Source: Inia geoffrensis (Eukaryota; Chordata; Mammalia; Artiodactyla; Iniidae). Taken from it: a stretch of 64,000 nucleotides of DNA. Shown in pieces: positions 50,562 through 61,699 of this stretch. Below the pieces are notes generated by a model. It had not been told where the DNA came from and made no database searches. It worked only from the letters and a program-made list of their open reading frames with translations. A program made the position numbers and the translations under genes. The stretch covers positions 136,265,886-136,329,885 of the forward strand of contig CM070902.1 in the NCBI GenBank assembly GCA_036417435.1, in the 5' to 3' direction. Numbering within the stretch: position 1 is the first letter of the stretch; every line of letters begins with the position of its first letter.

Positions 50562-51419
50562 AATATTTTAAGTGAGAAAGTTATGTGTGGACTTGTAATT
50601 ATTATTATTTGGGCCATTCCAAATGTTTCTATGAAAAACTAAATTGTCTGTTTATCTTCTGGTTTGCAATCTGAGTCACCTCTGCATCCCAAGGGTATTT
50701 CCACAGTAGCTAACGAAATAAATACTCGTTATGTTTGCTGAAGGAGTGATATGAACCTGTGAGTCACGGGAGTTAAAACTGTAAAATCAGATGTCAGAAA
50801 AAAATTAATGCTAGTTAAGTGTAATTTCTATGCTCACTTAAATTAGAAGATCTAAGGCAGTAACCTGGAAAGTATTACATATAGTTAGATGGAATGAACT
50901 TTCTTTAGAGGATGAAAGAAGAAACTAATTTACTCTCCGATAACTTCTGCTAGAAAAAACTTTAGTAGAAGAAACATATGCAACTATTTCATATTCTATT
51001 AATGAAAACCCTATATCCCATACAATGAGTTGATCAACAAAGTTAATGTCTGGTATTCTAAGAGGAAAGATTTTTGTCTCTATAAATTATGCAAACCATC
51101 ATTAGAAACTGATTACAGATGTATACTGCTAAGCTATTAAACAGTCCAAATGACCTGGATTCATTAATTGTTCAGAAAAAATGGAGGAAACGTCACTGGG
51201 TTCATGAAAAAAGTATTTCTATTGGCCCCTGAAGAGGACTTTTGTTACGTTTCACAAAACTATTAATTTTCTTTCTGCAGTATCCTTTGCTTTGGTCCCA
51301 ATGAAGACACTGAGCCTATGTATACCAAGTAGGGGAAATTGTTCTCAGAAGGTCAAAGCGGTTGTGAGAGCTAATTTTTTTGTGCATACTAATAAACAAA
51401 GTGAAACACGTGCATATTA
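50562..51419. other. Unassigned AT-rich DNA
   Basis: No gene or repeat recognised. It lies beyond the likely 3' end of the minus-strand gene. Confidence 0.4.
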
Positions 51420-52172
51420 GAAGTATCGTATATTTAATGTCAAAGAATTTGAATTCAAGTACAAAAATTAACACATGATTTCAACATTAAAAACCATAAC
51501 ACTTATTACTCAAAGAACTATACAGTGAATATCAAAAACACAAATGGAGCATAACTATAAAAACCTTAAATATATTAACAGCAAAATTATAATGTATTTC
51601 TACAACAAACAATTAACTAAAATATTTATAGTTATTTTCAAGGACCACAATGGTAGATTGCTTTTTCTTTAGTACTGCATAAAATCTGCGTCAATCTTTT
51701 TGCCCTTCATTTCTTTCTACATAACAGTTAGATGCTTCTGTTTATATAATTGTTCTAATCGCTAATACAGATAGTGATCCTTGGTAATCAAATCTAGTGT
51801 AACCATTGTCTGCAAGTGCTTTAATACTTGAGAAACTCTATTTAGCAAAGTTATAATGAAAAAAATTAACGTAAACTTCTGGGTTCTACTGACCACTCCG
51901 GAATCAGAAGTTATTTAAATCCCAAAAGTTTAAAAAGAACAGCAGTTTGTTATAACTTTATCAAGAGAAATCACTAAGTAACTTTTTAAACTTAGCATTT
52001 TTAAAAGTTTTACAATGGTAGGTTATTCTGAATTGTGACTGATATTTACTATGTTGAAATAAATAATTATCACTTTAAAACCAAATGTACAAACCCGATT
52101 CTAAAATAAAACAGTATTTTAATTTGCATGTTTTACAAGGAAACTTTCATACTCTTATTTATAATATTTTCT
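51420..52172 (-). other. Possible 3'UTR of the minus-strand gene
   Basis: AT-rich stretch following the stop at 52173 on the minus strand. An ATTAAA variant signal (tttaat on plus, about 51433) is compatible with 3' end formation, but so are many AT-rich sites. This is inference from position only. Confidence 0.3.
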
Positions 52173-52372
52173 TCAGAAGAATGAGGCCTGATTGGAGATA
52201 TATAGCCGCTGTCCAACATGGCTGCCATTAGCAAGTGATACTGTTGGTGACAAGGGATAGCTTGGATAAGAATAAGGCCTTGAAGTGTAAGGAAGCAGGC
52301 TGGGAGGCCCAGAAGAGAGGGTAGCACTAACAGGGGAAAGACTATTTATTGAGCTGCGACGGAAATTGTAGT
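52173..52372 (-). CDS. Terminal coding exon, Ser/Pro/Tyr-rich C-terminus (unidentified gene)
   Basis: Minus-strand acceptor 'tatttatttacag' precedes the exon at 52372. The frame entered with two bases of a split codon runs 65 codons to TGA at 52173-52175 and reads FRRSSINSLSPVS, then YTSRPYSYPSYPLSPT and GQRLYISNQASFF. High Ser, Pro and Tyr suggests a disordered tail. The phase fits the exon at 56570-56623: its final G completes GAC (Asp) with AC here. No domain is recognised and I could not name the gene. The other minus frame of 64 codons (52133-52327) is likely a shadow. Confidence 0.6.
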
Positions 52373-52501
52373 CTGTAAATAAATACATAACAATTATGCT
52401 TCACATCTTTATGGTTACAAATTTAATTCAAAGAGACAAAGCATTAAAACTATAATCACAGTTTAACATAATGTTCTAACATTCAAAATCCTGATAATCT
52501 T

Positions 52502-52742
52502 ATATTGCTGGTAAAGACTTTCAGCATTCACTGCATTGCAAATCCTGATAGTTTCATCAGTCAGTATTACATAAACTTTCACTGACACAATGCTTCAGAG
52601 ATCTTACTAGAATGCATTCTTGGATATCTATTAATTGTTTTGTGTCTTTATGATCACCGAAAAAGAGAACCTCTGATTTCTCTTGCTCTATCCACAAGGA
52701 AACTCCTTTTAAATTTGGTACTGACACTAAGGGATCGTCCAA
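52502..52742 (-). pseudogene. Decayed open frame with WD-repeat-like end (tentative)
   Basis: On the minus strand a 61-codon frame (52557-52742) reads VSVPNLKGVSLWIEQEKSEV. After a frame change near 52595 the text continues as VYVILTDETIRICNAVNAES, which looks like a WD-type beta-propeller strand. A good donor-like gtaaga follows ATTCTA, but no clean acceptor sits upstream. It may be a decayed retrocopy, an unused exon or chance. Confidence 0.3.
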
Positions 52743-54201
52743 GAAGAAAAGATATAAAACAGTGAATTCATATTTGCTTCTTTTTTGAAACTGTATTAGG
52801 TATCAAACCAGCAGACATATTTACCCCTGGACTGCAAAAACTGTCTAATATTTCATTATTTAAATACTAATGTAAACATTTATACAACCCCACAAACCAA
52901 TTTAACATTAGAATCCTGCTGGTACCATAAAACAGTAAAATGAATCATCTTTATAAAATAAACTTCAAGAAACCATTATCAACTTACAGTACGGAAAAAT
53001 CCAAAAATTAAACCAAATTATTTCTTTAGAAACCAACATTTGAAATACTACTGTTCCATAATAAACATTCATCTTATGTATGAATAATTTCCTGCTTCAT
53101 TAGTTATAATGTTTATAGATGTGTGTGAGTACTAAAGACCAAATTTGTAAATCCTGTATTTTCCAAAAACTCAACTATGTTCTTTGGTGTAGAGTAAGCC
53201 AAGGGTGTGAAAATGACTATGAAGTGATTATTTTATAAAAGGTATGGTGTTTCTAAGAACAGAAGAAATTAGGTCATCTAATTCACAGGTAAAGTTTTTT
53301 CTATATTTTCCTAGTGCTATAAATGAGGCCTAAAAATGAATATTAACTTAGTATTGTCATGGGACTTAATATTAAGCCAACAGGAATGAGATCAACTGCA
53401 GGAGAATAAGCTCAAGCAACATCAGAAAGGACCTAGTTAAGAAACAAAATGGAAAAAATAAAAATCAGTTAAATATAGGTTTAATTTCTAGCACTGTAAA
53501 ACTCTAATTAGAATAATTTTATAACCTTTTTATTTTTATTAATGGTACCATAAGATCAATAAAAGCAGTTTGTTTCAAGAAAACGTAAATACATTCAAGG
53601 CATACACTTCAAAATATTTTCAGTATTTTGAAACTGGATAAGGAATGACTTTGACACCATTTGCTTTTCTAATATCCAAAAGTAGGATAACTCTAGGTAT
53701 TAGAGAACTTTTTTTCTTCTCTTAAAGGATCCACTTTGCCTGAAGTGTTACGGCATTGAGTATAAACAAAAACCTTAATGTTCCTGATAATTCAAATAAT
53801 TGCTAAAAAAAAAAAGTTCTGATCTCTCCTTCTAAACGTTATCACACAAATACAATAAATTCCTTATTAAGCATGTATATATAACTAGCTCTTTCAAATT
53901 TTAACAGTGTGGTACAGACAACATGATTTAGAAGAACAGATCTTTAAATATTTACACTTCAGTATGTGGGGAAATGTAGTTTTCAGAGAAATCACTTTCA
54001 CTTTGGGTTTATATCCATTCAAGATCTAATGCAGGCTACTCATGAAATGTGGATAAAAAAGAGATCTTCAGGAGAAGATTTCACAAAGAAGATAGACAGA
54101 CAACTGGCTACTAGCAGAGTGCTTATCAGGTCTGAAAATTTGTATTTCTGATATTCCCCTGATGTAAACCTTCAATTTACAAATACCCTAATGGGCTGTT
54201 A

Positions 54202-54210
54202 TCTCACATT
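54202..54210. repeat. Left target-site duplication of CHR-2 SINE
   Basis: tctcacatt, extending into the following T-run. Its partner is tctcacatttttt at 54425-54437. Confidence 0.8.
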
Positions 54211-54424
54211 TTTTTTTTTTTTTTTTTTTGCTGTACACGGGCTTCTCACTGTTGTGGCCTCTCCCGTTGCGGAGCACAGGCTCCGGACACTCAGGCTCAG
54301 CGGCCATGGCTCACGGGCCCAGCCGCTCTGCGGCATGCGGGATCTTCCCGGACCAGGGCACGAACCTGTGTCCCCTGCATCGGCAAGAGGACTCTCAACC
54401 ACTGCGCCACCAGGGAAGCCCTAT
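54211..54424 (-). mobile_element. CHR-2-type cetacean SINE, antisense
   Basis: Poly-T run first (the poly-A tail), then 'gcggagcacaggctccgg', 'ccatggctcacgggcccagc' and the head 'caccagggaagccc'. On the minus strand the head reads gggcttccctggtggcgcag with the pol III A box, and the B box is near 'ggttcgtgccc'. Duplicated target tctcacatt... flanks it. Antisense frames (82 and 74 codons plus; 67 minus) are by-products of the GC-rich body. Confidence 0.93.
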
Positions 54425-54437
54425 TCTCACATTTTTT

Positions 54438-54961
54438 AGAAGACTAACTTAAACTATAAAATTAAAAGTTCACTTTGATGACTATTCACAGAGGATAAAT
54501 CAAGAAAAAAAATTCCCCCTAATACTACAAAGATTAGGAAACGAAGAGCTTCAGATGTTTATAAGCATTTCAAAAATATTTTTTTTACAATTTAAGAATC
54601 TAAATATACTCGGAAAAACATCTGGGTGATTAGAAAATATAATACATGTCAAACTTGAGACAATAACTGTGAGATAAACCTAGATGAACCATGTTTTCCC
54701 CTAACATACAACTTATGTATCACAGACAATAAAAATCAGAAAACATCACTGATTCACAAATTAACAAATGAATTAAAATTCCTAACATATACTTACTTGC
54801 CCACCCCTGCTTTTTCTTCCCAATGAACATCCTTAGCTCTTCAATCCCACTGTTTCTGCCTCAGACTGGGATATTACTCCCCTTCCCCCCTCTTCTTAAG
54901 GGAATGATACAGTCTATTTCAGAATTTAAGTTTTACACTGAGAATTATTCAACTGTCTTAA
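54438..54961. other. Unassigned DNA
   Basis: No gene or repeat recognised. Confidence 0.4.
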
Positions 54962-55785
54962 TTAACACTTTTTATATTGAGGTACAATTTACATACAATA
55001 AAATGCATACATCCTGTGTTTATTTCAATGAGTTCTGATAACTGTATAAACCTATGTAACCAACACCTAAAACAAGATATAAAACATGTCCCTCAATCTA
55101 GAAGTTCCCATTATCCATTCCAGTCAAGAGCTCTTTGGAGGCAACCACTTTCTGATTTCTATCACTATAGCTTAGTTTTGACTGTTCTTGGACTTCATAT
55201 AAAATGTATTCTTAAAGTATTTTTTTATGTCTTCTTTCAACATAATTTCTAAGATTCATTCATATTGTATGTATCAGTAGCTTGTTCCTTTTTATTGTTC
55301 AGTAGTATTCCATTGAATGAATATACTACAATTTCTTTATCCACTCACACTTACCTGTTGATAAAGATTTGGGTTGTTTCTAAATTTTGACAATTATGGA
55401 TAAAGCTGTTATGCACATTCTTATACAAGTCCTTTTATGGATACATATTTTCATTTCTTTGGGGTAAATAACTAAGAGTAGAATTGCTGGGTGGTAGGTT
55501 AGAGACAGACTGCCGAACAGTGCATTGTGATCATTTTTACACTCATGTCAATAAAATATGAGAGGTCCAGTTGCTCCAAACCCTCACCAACATTTGTTAT
55601 TGCCAGTGTTTTTAATCATCGCTATTCCAGTGATATGAATGATATCTCATTTTGGCTTTAATTTGGATTTCCCTTATGACTCATAACATGTTTAGTGACC
55701 ACTTGAACATATTCTTTAGTAAAGTATCTGTTCAAGCCTTTTTATCATTCTTATTGGTTTTGCCTTTTCACTGTTGATATCAATA
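54962..55785 (-). mobile_element. Ancient L1M 3' end, antisense
   Basis: 'tattgaggtacaatttacatac', 'ttcagtagtattccattgaatga', 'gagtagaattgctgggtgg' and 'gttgctccaaaccctcaccaac' give the ORF2 C-terminus and 3'UTR in antisense. The two plus frames at 54823-55252 are by-products. Confidence 0.78.
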
Positions 55786-56366
55786 AAAATTTTGACTAAT
55801 TAGATTCTGTAAATCAAAATATTAAATAGCAATAGGTTGAGTCCTCAGAAGTCTCTAATTCAAACCACCTCTTTCACTGAAGAATATTACAGACAAAAGA
55901 TGGTTGATTAAGTGACTGTTCCATATTCCCACAGTTAAATGGAGAAAAAAACAATTTAAAAATTAGGCTTCCCAGTTCCTAGGAAAGTATTATTTCCACT
56001 TGATCAAGCTTTTTTACTCTGGCAATCTTCTCAAAACTGGGTTGAGAGAAAGCATTTCAAAAGGTTGTTGTGCGTAGGGGGAGAGAAATAAAGTAGAGGG
56101 TGCTCTAAGCTACCTGGCTTCTGCTTGAGCCTGCCCACGCCCACACTTTCCACTTAAATTCACACAGCTCTGGACATTCCCTTGCTTTATATGCTAAACT
56201 TTTATGTAACACTTCATTTGAAGAAAAGGCCCTTTTAATGCTTTAATGTAATTATTAGAGATAACATTTTGATCAAATCCTCTAAAATTTCATATTTATA
56301 TGTTGAATGGATACATTTTTACAGAATAACTTTGACCTATATTAAGACTAGTAAATAGGCTTAACC
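55786..56366. other. Unassigned intronic DNA
   Basis: No gene or repeat recognised. Confidence 0.4.
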
Positions 56367-56569
56367 TTAAGTGCCAATTCTAATCAAGCAGTAATCGTTA
56401 AAAGGACCCTGGATTCCAAGGGGTTCTGAAGCTGTGTCTGGAATGAGCAAGAAAGTGAATAATAACTGTAGCGCCACATCTGACATGGGCACAAGAGCAG
56501 AGCCTGGCAGCCCATGCATCACCTGCTTGTCAGTCCCACCTCGGCAGTGATTACAATTTGGTCTCCTAC

Positions 56570-56623
56570 CTTTCTCTGTCCAGCACAAGAGACGAATACC
56601 ACCAATATATTCCTCAGTGAAAA
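56570..56623 (-). CDS. Candidate internal exon (54 bp), FTEEYIGGIRLLCWTEK
   Basis: Minus-strand acceptor 'tatctattgcttag' and donor 'AAAG|gtagga' bound 54 bases. Only one frame is both open and protein-like: two bases from a split codon, then FTEEYIGGIRLLCWTEK, then G. That G plus AC of the exon ending at 52372 makes GAC (Asp), joining to YNFRRSSINS without a frame change. The sense of 'CW' and hydrophobic residues suggests a structured segment. The longer open frame at 56367-56588 runs past the donor into the intron, so I do not take it as coding. Confidence 0.58.
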
Positions 56624-56924
56624 CTAAGCAATAGATATATACTGATTTACTCTCTTCTTGTGTGTCCCTTTTTTGTTTCTAATTCTCTTACACCTCTTGA
56701 CCGAACATCACAGATTCTCTAGCTGCTTTTGTTTCATATGAAGAGGGGGAAACCCTTAATAGAGACTTTAAAGTGAGTTCTGTTGAAAGCGTCTTCTCAT
56801 ACTCATCTTTTTCTTTTAGTTTGTTTCTGACCAGATATTCTTTAAACTAATTTTCCAATAGAAAGTAAATTCTTCAAAATTGGTTTTATTCTTTTCCTTG
56901 TTAGCTCTGAGTTCTACCTTCACA

Positions 56925-56936
56925 CCCACCCCCTCT
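56925..56936. repeat. Left target-site duplication of second CHR-2
   Basis: cccaccccctct, exact partner at 57145-57156. Confidence 0.88.
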
Positions 56937-57144
56937 TTTTTTTTTTTTTTTTTGTGGTACGCGGGCCTCTCACTGTTGTGGCCTCTTCCGTTGCGGAGCA
57001 CAGGCTCCGGACGCGCAGGCTCAGCGGCCATGGCTCACGGGCCCAGCCGCTCCGCGCCATATGGGATCTTCCCAGACCGGGGCACGAACCCGTGTCCCCT
57101 GCATCGGCAGGCAGACTCTCAACCACTGCGCCACCAGGGAAGCC
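56937..57144 (-). mobile_element. CHR-2-type cetacean SINE, antisense (second copy)
   Basis: Poly-T run, 'gtggtacgcgggcctctcac', 'ttgcggagcacaggctccgg' and 'caccagggaagccc'. A perfect 12-bp duplication flanks it. It is close to the other two copies, so a recent insertion. Frames of 94 to 132 codons across it are SINE by-products. Confidence 0.94.
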
Positions 57145-57157
57145 CCCACCCCCTCTC

Positions 57158-57765
57158 TTTTTGATGCACCTTTTTAAAGTGTACAATTCAGTGGTTTTTA
57201 GTATATTCACAAAGTTGTGCAACCAAACTCCACTATCCAGAACATTTTCATCACCCTCAACAGAAACTCTGTACTTACTAGCAGTTGCCCCCCATTCCCT
57301 CTCCACCAGACCCAGCAACCACTAATTTTTCTGTTTCTATAGATTTGCCTATTCTGGATTTTTCATATAAATGGAATCATATAATTTATGTGGTCTTTTT
57401 TAACTGGCTTCTTAGCAAAATGTTTTCAAGGTTCATCCATGTAGTATGTATCAGAACTTCATTCCTTTTCATAGCCACTGTATGGAGATACTGCATTTTG
57501 TTTATCCATTCATTAGTCAATGGACATCCAGGTTGCTTCCACCTTTTGGCCATTAGGAATAATGCTGCTAAAGAATAATATGCACAAGATTTTGTGTGAA
57601 CATATGTCTTCAACTCTCTTGAGTAAATAACTAGGAATGGAATTGCTGGGTCATATGGTAAACTCTACATTTAACTTTCTGAGGTACTGCCAAATATTTT
57701 CCAAGGCAGCTGTACAATTTTAACACTCCCAACAGCAATGTATAAGGGTGAAGCACCTGATATTT
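57158..57765 (-). mobile_element. Ancient L1ME-type 3' region, antisense
   Basis: 'agtgtacaattcagtggtttttag', 'cacaaagttgtgcaaccaaact', 'caacagaaactctgtacttac', 'gctgggtcatatggtaaactc' and 'actcccaacagcaatgtataag' give the 3'UTR and ORF2 C-terminus in antisense. The 97-codon plus frame at 57285-57578 is a by-product. Confidence 0.8.
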
Positions 57766-58286
57766 TGAGCTATGAAATACACTTCCCACCTTAATACATA
57801 TTTTAAGTATTTCTTTAGATTTCTATGAGATCTTTATAAAAATTTTTGAAAAAATTTCATTTTACCATTTTATTATTTCAATTTCTAACATTCCAAGAGT
57901 CATAACTATAACTCTATAACTTTCTTTTACTGAACCACTGAATTTCATCTTCAAAACAAGTTTTTGGTAACAGTATTTATTATACATCCCAGAATATAAA
58001 ATACAGCTGCGTTCAAACAGAGATTTATAAGAATCATCTGTATTAGAATATTATTAACATTTATCATTTATTATTTTGTACTTTCTCCTAGTACAGAAGA
58101 CCAAGAGCTAACTATAAGGCAGAGGAAAGAATTTTCAGAATTGGTAATTATTAAGCAACTTATATAACCTATGAAATATTTAAAAATCATTAACTATAAA
58201 TTTGTAAGTGATACTTTTGGCTGGAATACACTAGTATTATCAAATTTACTGGCATTTTTACCTCATTTACTTTCCCTACTTCAATT
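57766..58286. other. Unassigned intronic DNA
   Basis: AT-rich, no gene or repeat recognised. Confidence 0.4.
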
Positions 58287-58302
58287 TTTAAAAAGTATTT
58301 TT
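58287..58302. repeat. Left target-site duplication of third CHR-2
   Basis: tttaaaaagtattttt, exact partner at 58498-58513. Confidence 0.9.
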
Positions 58303-58497
58303 TTTTTGCGGTACGTGGGCCTCACCACTGTGGCCTCTCCCGTTGCGGAGCACAGGCTCCGGACACGCAGGCTCAGTGGCCATGGCTCACGGGCCCAGCC
58401 GCTCCACGGCATGTGGGATCCTCCCGGACCAGGGCACGAACCCGTGTCCCCTGCATCGGCAGGCGGACTCTCAACCACTGCGCCACCAGGGAAGCCC
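58303..58497 (-). mobile_element. CHR-2-type cetacean SINE, antisense (third copy)
   Basis: 'gcggtacgtgggcctcaccactg', 'ccatggctcacgggcccagccgc' and 'caccagggaagccc' define it. A 16-bp target-site duplication is exact. The frame 58171-58578 (135 codons) runs through it and shares SINE peptide text with the other two copies. Confidence 0.94.
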
Positions 58498-58513
58498 TTT
58501 AAAAAGTATTTTT

Positions 58514-59040
58514 ATTGTCTAGTTAATTTTTCCTATCAGGTGACTGACAGCAAAGGGCAAAAAGTAGATGGGCAATGACCAATATTTTTTCTAAGACTAG
58601 GCCCACAGGGTAAAACTCAGGCCACTATTTCTGTTTTAAGATGATTTATAGGAGGGTTTGAGTATGATAATCTTAGCAACAGGTGGCTGGATAAGAAAAT
58701 TATTGTCTATAACTGTTTCCTTATAAGGTTCTAGTTAATTAGTTCTCTGATTTTACTAGATGATTATATTTTTCAGATTCAATTTTGGGGGAAAAATCAT
58801 CTATTTCTGTTTTCAACTAAATTATTTTTTTAATTTACAACGTATTTTCCCATCTAATTTTGAAAGAGTGATTTGGATTTTAAATTCTTACTCTGAAATT
58901 TCGATATTGTATAACAATCATAAACATATACTTTGTCAGATATCAGTACTTTTATTTTTAAGAAATTACAGCCATTTCATTCTAAATTATCTCTAAAGAT
59001 TATAATTTAAACTTCAAAAACAAGGGTTTGAAATCCTAGA
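58514..59040. other. Unassigned intronic DNA
   Basis: No gene or repeat recognised. Confidence 0.4.
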
Positions 59041-59265
59041 AAATGCAAACTAATGTCACTATAGTGACAGCAATCGGTTCAGTGGTTGCCTAGGAAAGAG
59101 AGTAGGAGGAATGGATTATAGTAGAGTTGATAGAAATGTTTATTTTCTTGATTATGGTGTCATTTCACAGACTTATACATAAAGCAAAACTGACCAAAGT
59201 GTACACTTTAAATATGTGCATTTTATTGTATTTCAATTATACCTCAAAAAAGTTATAAAGAAATC
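59041..59265 (+). repeat. Ancient L1 3' end, sense
   Basis: 'ggttcagtggttgcctaggaaag', 'attttcttgattatggtgtca', 'aaagtgtacactttaaatatgtgcattttattgtatttcaattatacctc' is the standard L1ME/L1MC 3'UTR ending. Confidence 0.8.
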
Positions 59266-60526
59266 CCAAGTGTTTCTCTAACGGTTAGTTTAAATGTTTC
59301 TCAAACTACATCCCACACAATTCAAGTACCTTGTCAAAACAAGAATCCCTTAGGACAAAAAACATTGGGAAAATTTTAGGAAATATGGGTTTAACAGCTA
59401 AACAAATTGCTACTACAATTATTCAGGATGCTAACATGCATTATGATTTCCAAGGGGAGTATATATAGTACATGGTTCTTCCCAAACTTGACCATAGAAA
59501 CAGTTATTTCACTCAACAACTTGGCAAATCAGTTTGGGAAGAACTTTTAATAGGGATACTATATAATGGGAAAACATTAAAAACAAATCAGAAAAATTCT
59601 TAAAATACATCAAACACAGCAATTACAAACTCAAATGCCTTCAGAGTCCAAGACGTAACAAACAAAAGAAGAACTCAAAAAGGACCAAATATAAAACAAA
59701 TGCTGTCCAGCTATTTGTACTGAAATGAAACCCAGTTGCTCTCCTTTCAAAAAACTGAAGAGACCAAACGAATCATATCAAGAGCTTCCAGTTTGCTACC
59801 TTTGTATTAAGAGGTTGAATTATATCAAATTCCTTTTAATGCTAGTTTCTATACCATTTTGGAAAGAGAGGAATAAAAGAGCAGCCTATGAGAGGGAAAA
59901 TCATGATCCAAGCTATAGCAAACTAGGATTGCAACCTACTCAAGAACACATGGATTACTACCCAGGGAACTACAACATTCTTTTTGCCTCTACGTGTAAA
60001 AAGGAGTTTGGATAGTAATAATCTTTACTCAAACTTATTATAAACTACCTTTAGCTTCCTACTAAAACTTATCCTTCTCAGTACCATGTTGGAAAAACTA
60101 AACACTGAATCCTAATAAACATAACTTTTATTCTAAATTGTATCAATAATAATTTTGGTTTAGTAAGTTTGAAAAAACTAGAGTTCCATTTTCAAATAAG
60201 TTTGAGAAATTCTGGGTAATCTACTTTATAATACACTCATTCCAACTACATCCACCTTAATACTGTTTGCCATCCTGGTGGTTCACAATGTACACACCAG
60301 CATGTTAAAAGTTTTCAGAAGACCTGAAATATAGAAGTTAGTTAAACTCGTTAAAACTTTGCTTAATGCATCTATAATTAACAAAACTATAATAATTAAA
60401 AATTTTCACAAGGTTTCATTGAACAATTTTAACTATTTCTTCTTAAAACCATAAGAAGAATAATTTATAACTGGCTTTCTGGAAACTAAATATACCACTT
60501 AATATTCCTAAGAGACTTTTTCTTAC
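59266..60526. other. Unassigned DNA between candidate exons
   Basis: No repeat recognised. The frame 59725-60015 (96 codons, plus) shows no domain, no splice sites and no Kozak-like start. A missing exon of length 3n+1 would have to lie here or in 56.6-59 kb if the exon at 60527 is joined to 56623; I did not find one. Confidence 0.4.
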
Positions 60527-60586
60527 CTGTTTATTTTCTCCAAATTCTTCTACATAAGTCCAGGCTGAAGAGACTGTGTTCCCTGT
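60527..60586 (-). CDS. Candidate internal exon (60 bp), TGNTVSSAWTYVEEFGENKQ
   Basis: Strong minus-strand splice sites: acceptor 'cttcactgcttacag' and donor 'AACAG|gtaaga'. Of the three frames only one is open throughout, reading TGNTVSSAWTYVEEFGENKQ (20 residues); the other two contain TAG or TAA. The exon starts and ends at a codon boundary, whereas the exon at 56623 needs a one-base carry-over, so either an exon is missing between them or this belongs to another isoform. No family recognised. Confidence 0.5.
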
Positions 60587-61699
60587 CTGTAAGCAGTGAA
60601 GACAGAAAAGAATTGAGTCTTTAGACTGATGTTACCCCTTATCTTGGAAGTGCATGGAATCCTTGATAACTTTAGGTAAAAACTATTTGATCAGTAAATA
60701 TGAAAAATTTAGAGGAAAAGAAAAAAGTGATAGTTATTTCTGAAGTTCTGCGAAGATGAACAAAGAGAAGAGTATTTTGATTTTGGAATGAAAATTATGA
60801 GTTAATACATTAACAGAAAAAACGTATCTTTCTATATAAATTAAGTCCTTATTAGTTGGTTTCTCCAAGAAGTACTACTCTACCAATAAAATAAGAAAAG
60901 GATTTTAAAAACAACTGAGATTGCCCAATTTCTGATAAGCAGATAGCCAAAGAATCTAAGTGAATTTGAAAAATATCAATATCCTTTCTTTCCATCTTAA
61001 AAAGAAATAAATGGCCAAAATAATACAAACCATAAAAAATATCTGGGTTATTAAGAGCTAAACTTTAGAAGCCTAGTATAGCCATATATAGTACAACTCT
61101 GAACATCCATCCATTTTGGTGGATCTCTCTTCATAGGAATGTATATCCAAACCTATGCTAAGAAACTGCATTAGAGTATGAACAAATGAAAAATGTTTGA
61201 TGATCCACATAAAACTAGAGATTTTTAAATACCCATCTTGAAGATAACTCAGCAGAAAAAACAGTCACAGTATTTTCTGAGTTTTACATAATGAAATAGG
61301 AAATTTAATCAACCCCCCCCCCCCAGTGAGAACTATAACACCTAGACAATTATTAAAAGCAAAACTACCTAGATGAAAGCGCTGAGAATGGCCAAGACTG
61401 AAGAACTGTGGGACTGTGATCTTAGACAAGAAACCCAAAGAGGTGTGCACGTCTTCTGGAGGTGCGTTTTGCCTAGGAAGATTGGCCAATTCTAAAGAAT
61501 CTGAAAGGCAAGGGAAGATGGCAAGAGACAGACAAATTTCTGAGGATAAGAAGACAAAAACTGGAACTGAGGAGCTACTAATGAGGCAAGTCTGGAACCG
61601 TAAATAAAAGTGAACCAGAAGTAGACCAACTTTAATGATGACTAAATTCAAATCTTCTCAATCCCTGCCTGGATTAAGACAATCGGATTGCCAGTCCTT
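60587..61699. other. Unassigned DNA
   Basis: No repeat or exon recognised. A C-run of 12 lies at 61313-61324 (next entry). The 128-codon minus frame (61265-61651) begins beyond the C-run and has no recognisable domain. Confidence 0.4.
61313..61324. repeat. (C)12 mononucleotide run
   Basis: Twelve consecutive C residues on plus. Prone to length variation and sequencing error. Confidence 0.95.

Larger units (their letters stand above)
52373..56569 (-). other. Candidate intron of the minus-strand gene
   Basis: Lies between two phase-matched exons. It contains a CHR-2 SINE (54.2 kb), an old antisense L1 (54.96-55.78 kb), a decayed WD-repeat-like frame (52.50-52.74 kb) and otherwise AT-rich DNA. 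Confidence 0.45.

Noticed and set aside
56367..56588. A 73-codon minus frame as a coding exon
   Set aside because: Most of it lies beyond the donor at 56569. Only the part up to 56570 is taken as exon.
54191..58578. Similar peptides (VASPVAEHRLRT..., GPGHEPVSPAS) encoded at three places, suggesting a gene family
   Set aside because: They are translations of the antisense CHR-2 SINE body. Each is bounded by target duplications and has no shared gene context.
59725..60015. A 96-codon plus-strand frame as a small gene
   Set aside because: No recognisable domain, splice site or start context, and it lies within the candidate minus-strand gene.
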